Positions 54,431 through 62,711 of a stretch of DNA of 64,000 nucleotides are shown one piece after another; the stretch's first letter is position 1; each line of letters begins with the position of its first letter. This DNA is from Blastopirellula sp. J2-11 (GTDB lineage Bacteria > Planctomycetota > Planctomycetia > Pirellulales > Pirellulaceae), in contig NZ_CP097384.1 of the NCBI RefSeq assembly GCF_024584705.1, positions 4,836,001 to 4,900,000 on the forward strand, written 5' to 3'. The position numbers were made by a program, and so were the translations under genes. The notes under the pieces are model-generated. The model did not search any database. It saw only the letters and a list, made by a program, of their open reading frames with translations, and was not told the DNA's origin.

Positions 54431-54458
54431 CAGCAGATCTCTCCAGCGATGACGATTC

Positions 54459-54493
54459 AAAACCGCTTGGCGGAAATGGCCGAGCGGTTTTTG
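54459..54493 (+). terminator. Terminator of the ffh-rplS group
   Basis: AAAACCGCT pairs with AGCGGTTTT around a short inner stem, followed by T residues, 29 bp after rplS. Confidence 0.85.
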
Positions 54494-54594
54494 CATGCGC
54501 GGTTCGCATCTCCGCTTTGCGCGTGATTTCGCCAACTAGACGTACTAAAATCGACGGTCTAACCGCAACCGTCCTCTGTTGTGCGAGTCGTCTC

Positions 54595-55008
54595 ATGCTG
54601 TTCCGCTGGATCGCCCGCTGGCGCAAGCCGCAATCGCTCGGCGCACGTGGAGAAGCGGCCGCAGTTCGGTTTCTTCGCCAACTCGGCTATACGATCATCG
54701 CATGCAGCGATCGCTCGAAACTGGGTGAGATCGATATCATCGCCGTCGACCGACGCACCGTCGTCTTTGTGGAAGTGAAGACCCGCTCGTCGAGCGACAC
54801 CGCTCATCCCAGCGAAGCGGTCGACGCTCACAAGCAAGCGAAGCTGACGCGCCTGGCGATCAGCTATTTGCGCCGGCACAATCTTCTGGAATGCAAAGCC
54901 CGCTTCGACGTGATCGCCATCACCTGGCCCGAAGCCGCACAGACGCCGACCATCGAGCATTTTCTCAACGCGTTTGAGCCGACGGGGAGCTATCAGATGT
55001 TTTCGTGA
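54595..55008 (+). CDS. YraN/UPF0102 family nuclease-like protein
   Basis: A 137-residue protein of the UPF0102 family, which has an endonuclease-like fold. The family start LGARGEAAAVRFLRQLGY, then GEIDIIAVDRRTVVFVEVKTR with the E-x-K-type acidic and Lys residues, then KLTRLAISYLRRH are all present. I use the ATG at 54595; a longer in-frame start would add 26 residues with no match. It follows rplS after a terminator, as in many genomes where rnhB and yraN trail rplS; rnhB is absent here. Biochemical function is not established. Confidence 0.9.
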   Translation: MLFRWIARWRKPQSLGARGEAAAVRFLRQLGYTIIACSDRSKLGEIDIIAVDRRTVVFVEVKTRSSSDTAHPSEAVDAHKQAKLTRLAISYLRRHNLLECKARFDVIAITWPEAAQTPTIEHFLNAFEPTGSYQMFS

Positions 55009-55194
55009 CTGCGAAAGAAAATTGCGGGTACGCTGAAGTAGCCCTGGCTGTCGGCTTTTTTGGCGTTTTTCGGAACAAAGTAATCGGGCCAATTGGACGA
55101 AAATCGACTATCGCGACCCGGGAATGTCCAACTAGACTGCCTGACACTCGCTCATTTTTTGCTCTGCCTGACTCCAACCAAGAACGTTCCGCCG

Positions 55195-56259
55195 ATGACC
55201 AGCGCCTGGGTAAGCCGTGCGATCTCTGCGATCGATCGCGACTTCAATCGCTCCGCCGACACGCACCTGATCCAAGTTCCCTGTTTGCAACTGCCGAACA
55301 TTTCAATCTACCTGAAAGATGAATCGATTCATCCTTCCGGCAGCTTGAAGCATCGCTTGGCGCGATCTCTGTTTCTGTACGGGATCTGCAACGGGTGGAT
55401 TCGAGAAGCGACGCCGATTGTCGAAGCTTCTTCCGGCAGCACGGCGATCAGCGAAGCTTATTTCGCCAAGCTGCTCGACCTGCCGTTTCATACGGTTATT
55501 CCGGCCAATACGTCGCGCGAAAAGATTAAGAAGATTGAGTTTCTCGGCGGCATTTGCCATCTGGTCGACGGAGGCGATATTTACTCGCACGCCGAGCGCA
55601 TCGCCGCCGAGCTTGGCGGGCACTACATGGATCAGTTTACCTTCGCCGAACGAGCGACCGACTGGCGCGCCAACAACAACATCGCCGAATCGATGTTTCG
55701 TCAGATGTCGCTGGAAGCCGATCCCGAACCGAAATGGGTTGTCGTTTCGGCCGGCACCGGCGGCACGTCAGCGACGATCGGGCGATATATTCGCTACCAG
55801 AAATTGTCGACCCAACTGTGCGTCGCCGATCCGGAGAATTCGGTCTACTACGACTTCTATCAAACCGGCGATCGCTCGGTCAAGTCTGGCGGACCATCGC
55901 GCATCGAAGGGATCGGCCGCCCGCGCGTGGAGGCCTCGTTTCTGCCGACCGTCGTTGACCAGATGATCAAAGTGGACGACGCGGCTTCCTTAGCGGCGAT
56001 GCGCGTGCTGCAACGCCTGCTCGATCGCAAATGCGGCGGTTCAACCGGAACCAACTTCTGGGCGACCATGCAAATCGTGGCCGGAATGGTCGAGCGCGGC
56101 GAGTCCGGGAGCGTCGTCACGCTGATTTGCGACGGCGGCGAGCGTTATCTGACGACCTACTACGACAGCGCATGGATCGAGCAGCAGGGTCTCGATCCCG
56201 CGCCTTACGAAGCTTGGCTCTGGGATTTCCTTGAAACCGGCAAGCCAGCCGCTCTTTAA
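55195..56259 (+). CDS. PLP-dependent L-cysteine desulfhydrase-like enzyme (Cds1 type)
   Basis: A 354-residue fold-type II PLP enzyme. The ATG at 55195 (MTSAWVSRAISAI) matches the start of Cds1-like proteins; an earlier in-frame start would add unrelated residues. The PLP-binding Lys52 lies in PSGSLKHRLA; the substrate loop is EASSGSTAISE and the phosphate-binding glycine loop is GTGGTSAT. The segment HYMDQFTFAERATDWRANNN is highly typical of actinobacterial Cds1, which makes H2S, pyruvate and ammonia from cysteine. Cysteine synthase or cystathionine beta-synthase activity remains possible. The PutA regulator gene follows on the opposite strand. Confidence 0.85.
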   Translation: MTSAWVSRAISAIDRDFNRSADTHLIQVPCLQLPNISIYLKDESIHPSGSLKHRLARSLFLYGICNGWIREATPIVEASSGSTAISEAYFAKLLDLPFHTVIPANTSREKIKKIEFLGGICHLVDGGDIYSHAERIAAELGGHYMDQFTFAERATDWRANNNIAESMFRQMSLEADPEPKWVVVSAGTGGTSATIGRYIRYQKLSTQLCVADPENSVYYDFYQTGDRSVKSGGPSRIEGIGRPRVEASFLPTVVDQMIKVDDAASLAAMRVLQRLLDRKCGGSTGTNFWATMQIVAGMVERGESGSVVTLICDGGERYLTTYYDSAWIEQQGLDPAPYEAWLWDFLETGKPAAL

Positions 56260-56271
56260 CGAACCGTCCCT

Positions 56272-57027
56272 TTAAAGCGAAGTCGTCGCTTGGCGATAGC
56301 GCGCCGGAGTGAGTCCGGTCACTTCACGGAACTTGCGCGTCAGCGCCGCCTGATCGTAGAAGCCGGTATCAATCGCAATCTGTCCGACCGACAGATCGGT
56401 CTCGCGCAGCTTCGTAGCGGCGGCGTCAATTCGCAGTTTGGTCAGCAGTTGGCGCGGCGAAAGCCCCGTAATCTTGCTGATGCGCCGTTCAAACTGACTA
56501 GCCGACATGCTGGTCTTCTCCGCGAGATCCCCGATACGCAGCGGCTTGCTATAGTCGCGATGCAAGGTATCGAGCGCCTCTTTGACGGCGCCCAACTCTT
56601 GCCCATCGTCCGCGCGAATCTCTAAGTCGCGCGAGATGCTCGCCAGCGCGATCACTTCGCCTGAACGGGATCGGATCGGCGCTTTGTGCGAAACGAACCA
56701 GCCGACGTCACAGTCAGCTCGCGTAATCATCTCTAACCGATCTTCGATATTGACGCCGCGCTCAAACACTTCGTCGTCTTGCTGTTCGTAGCCGGCGGCT
56801 AACATCTCTGGGAAGACTTCAATCGCGCGACGATTGAGCACCTCCGTCACCGTCTTCTTCAGCGTCGCCGCAACCAACGCATCATTCGCGGCGACATATC
56901 GTCGATCACGATCCTTGATGCAAAACAAGACGTTCGGCAAAGATCGAAACAGAGTTTCCATCGTCTCCAGACCAGGCGATTCTGAAAAAATTTCAGCCCG
57001 TGACGATGTCGAAGATGCGCGATTCAA
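56272..57027 (-). CDS. AraC-family regulator with N-terminal PAS domain
   Basis: A 251-residue transcription factor. A PAS domain (about 22-135; LPNVLFCIKDRDRRYVAAND, then SHKAPIRSRSGEVIALASISRD) is joined to an AraC-type double helix-turn-helix (about 155-248; IGDLAEKTSMSASQFERRI and GFYDQAALTRKFREVTGLTP). The start may be TTG at 57027 or the ATG at 56961, both just before the PAS domain. It is divergent from the putA-like gene across about 163 bp, the usual layout of a local regulator and its target, so control of proline catabolism is a fair inference. The signal sensed by the PAS domain is unknown. Confidence 0.87.
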   Translation of the reverse strand: MNRASSTSSRAEIFSESPGLETMETLFRSLPNVLFCIKDRDRRYVAANDALVAATLKKTVTEVLNRRAIEVFPEMLAAGYEQQDDEVFERGVNIEDRLEMITRADCDVGWFVSHKAPIRSRSGEVIALASISRDLEIRADDGQELGAVKEALDTLHRDYSKPLRIGDLAEKTSMSASQFERRISKITGLSPRQLLTKLRIDAAATKLRETDLSVGQIAIDTGFYDQAALTRKFREVTGLTPARYRQATTSL

Positions 57028-57190
57028 AACAGGGTCCCCTCACAGTTTTACGGTTTTCCGCCGAACCCGCATTTGTAGTTTTTCTGCACAGCAACAAATT
57101 GTAATCGCAAGACAGTAGGCGCAAAGAGCCCTAGAATTGTAAAAAACCAGCTTTTATCACGACGTCCTTTTTCCTGATGACGTTTTCGCC

Positions 57191-60100
57191 ATGATTGTTG
57201 AAAAATTTCACCACAGCCCCCCCAGCGAAACATCCCAGGATCACGAACTGTTCGATTCGGCGATCGCCAATCGCACCATCGATCTGGCGAAACAACTGCT
57301 GGTCGCGGCCAACGAAAGCATTCGCAAGAGCGAGAAAATCCAGAGTGAACAGCTCGCTCGAATGATGAATGACGGCGCCGGTAAAGCATTTACGTTAGCG
57401 ATGGTCGACGAGACTTTTCGCAGCGCCGACCTGCGCCTGCAGGCCCAACGCTGGCGGGGACTACTGCGTAAGTTCGGATTCCCGCAATATTTCTCGTGGA
57501 CCGATCGATTGCTGATGCGAACGGCGAGCGCGCTAAGCATTATCGCGCCGCAAGTGGTCATGCCGCTGATCGCCGCTCGGATGCGAGCCGATTCTTCCAA
57601 CGTGATTTTGAACGGCGAAATGGAGAATTTGCGCCGCCATGTAAAGCGGCGAATCTCGCAAGGCTTCTCGATCAATCTTAACCATCTCGGCGAAGCGGTC
57701 CTGGGCGAAGCGGAAGCGCAAAATCGACTTCGCATCGCGCTTGATTATCTGCAACAGCCCGAAGTGACCTATCTGTCGATAAAAATCTCGGCGATATTCA
57801 GCCAGATTAATCTGACTTCCTACGATCAAACGTTGCAGGCGATCAGAGACCGCCTGCGAGTGATCTATCGCGCCGCAGCGCCGCAAAGCAAATTTGTGAA
57901 TCTCGATATGGAAGAATATCGAGATCTGCGTCTAACGCTGGAAGCGTTTCAGCAAGTTCTGTCGGAGCCAGAGTTTCATCATTACTCGGCCGGGATCGTG
58001 CTTCAGGCCTATATCCCTGACTCGTGGAAAGCGCTGCAAGAATTGGCGGCTTGGGCCAAAGAGCGCGCGGCCGCAGGCGGAGCCAAAGTGAAAGTGCGTC
58101 TCGTCAAAGGCGCCAACCTGGCGATGGAAGATGTAGAAGCCGAACTGCACGGCTGGCGTTCGGCCCCCTATCGGACGAAAGCCGAAACCGACGCCAACTA
58201 TCGCCGCATGCTTGAGTTTTGCGTCCAGCCGGATCATGCCGCCGTGCTGCGAGTCGGCGTCGCTTCGCACAATCTGTTTGACGTCGCGCTGGCGTTGACC
58301 TTGCGAGCAGAGTTCGGAACGACTGATTCGGTAGAAATCGAAATGCTGGAAGGCATGGCCAACCATCAAGCGCGCGTCGTGAAGGAGCAGGCAGGCGGGC
58401 TGCTCCTTTACGCGCCGGCCGTCCAGCCCAAAGACTTCCAAAGCGCCATGGCCTATCTTGTCCGGCGACTGGACGAGAACACGTCGCCGCAAAATTTTCT
58501 GCATGATCTGTTTGGGCTGACTCCCGATTCGCCGCAGTGGCGCGAACAAGAGCGACGGTTTGTCGAAGGGTGGGAACATCGGCTCGATGTCGCAACGCTT
58601 TCACGGCGCCAACTGCCGGTCGTCGATCCCAATCGAGCGGCGCATTTTTTGAACGAGACCGATAGCGATTGGACGCAGGCGTCGACACGGCGGCTCGTCG
58701 ATGAAGCGATCGCCAACTGGACTCCGGCAAGTCCGCCGCAGCCGGAAAATCTGGATACGGCGCTAGATCGAGCCGTCTCCGCCGTCCCACGTTGGTCAGG
58801 CGAATCGGTCGCTCAGCGAGCGGAAATCTTACATCACGCCGCCCAGGTGATGCAGCAGCGGCGTTTTGAATCGATTGCCGAAATGCAGCAGACCGCCAAG
58901 AAGACGATCCTGGAAGCCGACAGCGAGATCTCGGAAGCAATCGACTTCGCTCGCTACTATGCCGAGCATTTCCCCAATCACCCAGGGATCGTCAGTCAGT
59001 CGCTCGGCGTGGTTGTGATTACTCCTCCTTGGAACTTCCCGTATGCAATTCCGTGCGGCGGCGTCTTGGCCGCGATTATGGCCGGCAACGCCGTCATCCT
59101 GAAGCCGGCGCCGGAAACGACCGACATCGCCTGGCGATTGGTCGAACAGCTTTGGGAAGCTGGCGTCCCCCGCGACGTTCTGCAGTTCTACCCTTGTGCC
59201 GACGGCGAAACCGGCAAACGACTGATCACCGATCCGCGCGTCAACGTCGTCGTGTTGACCGGCGCCTATCAAACGGCTCGACTCTTTCAGTCTTGGCGTC
59301 CGTCGCTCCGTCTCTATGCGGAGACGAGCGGCAAGAATGCGCTGGTCATCACCGCTCAATCCGACCGCGAATTGGCGGTCAAAGATCTGGTTCGCTCGGC
59401 ACTGGGACATTCCGGACAAAAGTGCAGCGCCGCCAGCCTGGCGATTGTCGAAGCCGAAGTTTACGACGATCCAGTCTTTCAACGGCAGTTGCACGACGCG
59501 GCGGCTTCGCTTCCGGTCGGCGCGGCGACCGATCGGACGAGCCTCATCACGCCGTTGATTCGTACTCCAGAGCCTGCCCTGATGCGAGCGCTGACGCAAC
59601 TCGATGCTGGCGAGAGTTGGTTGTTAGAGCCGCAGCGATCCCCCGACGATCCCTGTCTCTGGAGCCCCGGCATTCGGCTTGGCGTTCGCCCTGGATCATG
59701 GTTCCACAAGACCGAGTGCTTTGGTCCGGTGCTGGGCGTCATGCGTGCCGAGAATCTGGCTCAGGCGATCGCCTGGCAGAATGATGTCGACTTTGGTTTA
59801 ACCGCCGGGATCCATTCTCTGGACGAAAAAGAACAATTGCAGTGGCGCGAGTCAGTCCAGGCAGGCAACCTGTACATCAATCGCCCCACGACCGGCGCGA
59901 TCGTGCAGCGTCAACCCTTCGGCGGTTGGAAGAAGTCGTCGATCGGTCCCGGCGCCAAAGCAGGCGGCCCAAACTACGTTTCGCTGTTCGCTCGCTGGTC
60001 GGACGCAGTTGCCGATGTACCTCACTCGGCAGTCGAGCAAAGCTATCGCACCGCCTACAGCGAGTATTTCTCGCGGGAGCATGATCCGTCGCACCTAGTG

Positions 60101-60481
60101 TGCGAAAGCAATGTTTTCCGTTACCGTCCGGCCCGCGGCGTAATTCTTCGCATGTCGTCAGAAGATGCGACGGTTCGTGCTCGGGCCGAACTCGCTTCGC
60201 GGTTGACCGGCACGCCGCTGCAGATCAGCGTCGCCACCGAAGAGTCGGACGCCGACTTTGTCGCTCGGTTGCTATGCGAAGGGAATCAGTTTGAGTTTCT
60301 CCGCACGATTAACGTTCCCGCCGATTCGATTCTGGACGCCGCCTATAAGACGGGGCTAAACTGGATCGATGCGCCGTTGACCGCCCACGGCTATCTCGAA
60401 CTTCGCTATTGGTTGCGCGAACAGGCGATATCGCAGACGCTTCACCGCTATGGGCAAATCGCCCAGCAACCAGTGACATAG
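57191..60481 (+). CDS. putA: Bifunctional proline dehydrogenase / pyrroline-5-carboxylate dehydrogenase
   Basis: A 1096-residue PutA-type enzyme that oxidises proline to glutamate in two steps. The N-terminal FAD-dependent proline dehydrogenase barrel covers about 60-430 (QGFSINLNHLGEAVLGE, YLSIKISAIFSQIN, RLVKGANLAMEDVE). The aldehyde dehydrogenase domain covers about 510-985: GVVVITPPWNFPYAIPCGG, catalytic Glu in AETSGKNALV near 713 and catalytic Cys in GHSGQKCSAAS near 745. A C-terminal part (about 990-1096) follows. E. coli PutA is longer and has a DNA-binding domain; none is seen here. A terminator lies 12 bp after the stop. Confidence 0.95.
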   Translation: MIVEKFHHSPPSETSQDHELFDSAIANRTIDLAKQLLVAANESIRKSEKIQSEQLARMMNDGAGKAFTLAMVDETFRSADLRLQAQRWRGLLRKFGFPQYFSWTDRLLMRTASALSIIAPQVVMPLIAARMRADSSNVILNGEMENLRRHVKRRISQGFSINLNHLGEAVLGEAEAQNRLRIALDYLQQPEVTYLSIKISAIFSQINLTSYDQTLQAIRDRLRVIYRAAAPQSKFVNLDMEEYRDLRLTLEAFQQVLSEPEFHHYSAGIVLQAYIPDSWKALQELAAWAKERAAAGGAKVKVRLVKGANLAMEDVEAELHGWRSAPYRTKAETDANYRRMLEFCVQPDHAAVLRVGVASHNLFDVALALTLRAEFGTTDSVEIEMLEGMANHQARVVKEQAGGLLLYAPAVQPKDFQSAMAYLVRRLDENTSPQNFLHDLFGLTPDSPQWREQERRFVEGWEHRLDVATLSRRQLPVVDPNRAAHFLNETDSDWTQASTRRLVDEAIANWTPASPPQPENLDTALDRAVSAVPRWSGESVAQRAEILHHAAQVMQQRRFESIAEMQQTAKKTILEADSEISEAIDFARYYAEHFPNHPGIVSQSLGVVVITPPWNFPYAIPCGGVLAAIMAGNAVILKPAPETTDIAWRLVEQLWEAGVPRDVLQFYPCADGETGKRLITDPRVNVVVLTGAYQTARLFQSWRPSLRLYAETSGKNALVITAQSDRELAVKDLVRSALGHSGQKCSAASLAIVEAEVYDDPVFQRQLHDAAASLPVGAATDRTSLITPLIRTPEPALMRALTQLDAGESWLLEPQRSPDDPCLWSPGIRLGVRPGSWFHKTECFGPVLGVMRAENLAQAIAWQNDVDFGLTAGIHSLDEKEQLQWRESVQAGNLYINRPTTGAIVQRQPFGGWKKSSIGPGAKAGGPNYVSLFARWSDAVADVPHSAVEQSYRTAYSEYFSREHDPSHLVCESNVFRYRPARGVILRMSSEDATVRARAELASRLTGTPLQISVATEESDADFVARLLCEGNQFEFLRTINVPADSILDAAYKTGLNWIDAPLTAHGYLELRYWLREQAISQTLHRYGQIAQQPVT

Positions 60482-60492
60482 TTCGCTAGAAA

Positions 60493-60546
60493 ACGAAAAA
60501 GCGGGGCGATTCCCTCCCCCAAAGGAGGTTTCGGCCCGCTTTTCGT
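60493..60546. terminator. Bidirectional terminator between putA and tRNA-Gly
   Basis: ACGAAAAAGCGGG (60493-60505) pairs with CCCGCTTTTCGT (60535-60546), with a smaller hairpin CCTCC-GGAGG inside. It can end putA on the plus strand and the tRNA on the minus strand. Confidence 0.8.
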
Positions 60547-60549
60547 CAG

Positions 60550-60621
60550 AGCGGGAGACGAGGTTCGAACTCGCGACATCCAGCTTGGGAAGCTAGCGCT
60601 CTACCACTGAGCTACTCCCGC
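60550..60621 (-). tRNA. tRNA-Gly (anticodon CCC)
   Basis: A 72-nt cloverleaf on the minus strand. The acceptor stem GCGGGAG pairs with CTCCCGC; the D-arm is GCTCAGTGGTAGAGC; the anticodon stem CTAGC/GCTGG encloses the loop TTCCCAA, anticodon CCC, reading GGG; the T-arm contains GTTCGAA. The 3' CCA is not encoded. The gene stands alone, with the terminator 60493-60546 just downstream. Confidence 0.93.
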
Positions 60622-60891
60622 ATGTTTTCCTCAAGCAACGTTAATATAGCGTTCCTCTGTCACGCGGCAAGCGATTGGCGGCGGGAACCCGTTTTGGGGT
60701 GAAACTTCCCCAACTTTCCATTGGTAAGATCGATACGGCAGGCAGGATCGTCTAAGTTGGGGGGAAAGATGCGTCTTGCCTGCGGACGGAGCTGGCGAGT
60801 ACACTTCCTCGCCCCGGTCACCTTACGGACCTCGCTGCTGGCGTCGCTTTCCCTTCCCGCTTCCCTCACACCTTGCGGCCGATAAATAGTT

Positions 60892-62466
60892 ATGTACGGA
60901 TCGATCGCCGCTCTCCTGGCCGCCATGGTTCTTGGCGCTGCTCCCCAACCGCCGACCGATACGCTGGTCGTTTGCCCCGGGCCGCTGGTTCCGGCGCTGC
61001 GCCCCTGGCTCGATTTTCGCGCTGCGCAAGGACGGCAAATCGGCCTGATTACCGAGACCGGATCGAAAGAGCGAATTCGCGCCGCGATCCGCGAAACGGC
61101 CCAATCGGGCGCGTTGCGCTGGGTCGTTCTCGTAGGAGACGTTCCCGGCGATCAACCAACCCCCGAAGCCCCCGGCGTTCCGACCCATCAGATGAACGCC
61201 GTAGTCAACGTCCACTTTGGCTCAGAGCCAACCCTGGTCACCGACAATTACTACGCCGATGTCGACGATGACCTGCTGCCTGACGTGGCGATCGGTCGCC
61301 TCTCGGTCCGCACTCCTGAACAATTAGAAATCGTCGTCGCGAAGATTCTCGCCTACGAAACGGATGTTACGCCTGGAGCCTGGCGGCGGCAGTTGAATGT
61401 TGTCGCCGGCGTGGGCGGATTTGGGCTGCTTGCCGATTCGCTGATGGAATCGATCACCAAGAAATTCCTCACCGACGAGATCCCTGCTTCGTTTGAAACG
61501 AAGGTCGCCTACGCGAGTTGGCATAGTCCCTATTGCCCTGACCCACGCGAGTTTTGCGACGAAACAGTCAATCAACTCAACGACGGTTGCCTGTTTTGGA
61601 TTTACATCGGTCACGGGCAACGTCGTTATCTCGACTACATTCGGGTCCCCGAAGAACGTTACTATCCGATTTTCACTTCACGCGATATTCCTCGGTTGAA
61701 CTGCAAAAACGGTTCGCCGATCGCGATCTTTCTGGCCTGCTACACCGGCGCGTTTGACGAACCCAAAGATTGTCTAGCCGAAGAGATGCTACGCAGTCCC
61801 GGCGGTCCCGTCGCGGTCTATGCCGGCTCGCGCGTCACGATGCCGTACGCGATGTCGGTGATGGGCGCCGAGATGCTCGAAGAATACTTCGACAACCATT
61901 GCGAGACGCTGGGCGAGTTGATTTTGCACGCGAAACAAGACATGGTCGGCGTGACTAGCAAAAGCGAGAACCGAAAGCTGCTCGATTCGCTCGCGAGCAT
62001 GGTCAGTCCGAAACCGAAACTCTTGAAAGAAGAACGTCGCGAACATGTTCAACTGTTCAACCTGATCGGCGATCCCTTGCTGCGATTGCCGCGCGTCGAG
62101 TCAGCCCAGATTGAATCGCCCGCCGAAGCCCAAGCCGGCGAAACCTTGTTGGTCAGCGGCGTTTCGCCGGTAGCCGGTAAAGGACGGCTCGAAATCGTCT
62201 GCCGCCGCGATCTGCTGACTTTTGCGCCAGAAGCGCGGACCGACTACGAAGCCAGCCTGCCCGACTTTCCCAATATTTACCGTCAGGCCAACGATCGACG
62301 CTGGCATAGCCTAGATCTTGATCTGCCGGCAGGTCCCTTCCAAGCCGAGATTCCACTGCCGGCCCATTGCTCTGGCGAATGCCATGTACGCCTCTTTGTC
62401 GAAGGCGCCGAGATGTGCGCCCTAGGATCGTGCGACGTGGCCGTTTCTCCTGCCGAGAGCGAATAG
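60892..62466 (+). CDS. Secreted C25-family (gingipain-like) cysteine peptidase
   Basis: A 524-residue protein with a short signal peptide (residues 1-17, AALLAAMVLGAA). A C25-like catalytic region covers about 25-390: the early strand TLVVCPGPLVPALRPWLDFR, then LVGDVPG, DNYYADVDDDLLPDVAIGRLSVRT (the last a strong C25 feature), the catalytic His in YIGHGQ near 238 and the catalytic Cys in FLACYTG near 282. A beta domain of about 100 residues ends the protein. Gingipains cut after Arg or Lys; the specificity here is unknown. There is no Por-secretion C-terminal domain, and no pro-domain of usual length is visible. It has no linked partner. Confidence 0.87.
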   Translation: MYGSIAALLAAMVLGAAPQPPTDTLVVCPGPLVPALRPWLDFRAAQGRQIGLITETGSKERIRAAIRETAQSGALRWVVLVGDVPGDQPTPEAPGVPTHQMNAVVNVHFGSEPTLVTDNYYADVDDDLLPDVAIGRLSVRTPEQLEIVVAKILAYETDVTPGAWRRQLNVVAGVGGFGLLADSLMESITKKFLTDEIPASFETKVAYASWHSPYCPDPREFCDETVNQLNDGCLFWIYIGHGQRRYLDYIRVPEERYYPIFTSRDIPRLNCKNGSPIAIFLACYTGAFDEPKDCLAEEMLRSPGGPVAVYAGSRVTMPYAMSVMGAEMLEEYFDNHCETLGELILHAKQDMVGVTSKSENRKLLDSLASMVSPKPKLLKEERREHVQLFNLIGDPLLRLPRVESAQIESPAEAQAGETLLVSGVSPVAGKGRLEIVCRRDLLTFAPEARTDYEASLPDFPNIYRQANDRRWHSLDLDLPAGPFQAEIPLPAHCSGECHVRLFVEGAEMCALGSCDVAVSPAESE

Positions 62467-62610
62467 CACTAGCCGTAAGTCGTTACTTTGGCTTATCCTG
62501 CGCAGATTGAGCAGGATGGCGAACGGTTCTGCGGGGCATCTCGCATTTCCCGATGGATGGAACAGATCGCCATTTCGAGTAAACAGAGGATCGATACTCC
62601 CCGCTGGGGA

Positions 62611-62619
62611 TGTTATAAT
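62611..62619 (+). promoter_or_regulatory. Candidate extended -10 promoter of the PSCyt1 gene
   Basis: TGT-TATAAT (62611-62619) lies 93 bp before the ATG at 62712. No good -35 is seen, as is usual for extended -10 promoters. Confidence 0.4.
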
Positions 62620-62711
62620 CGCGTTGACTCCATTCCCTTCTGATTTGGTGGGTTCCGCACTCACCCCCACCTTCGATTTCGAATTTCCTTCCTTGCCCGT
62701 CAGGTATCGGC

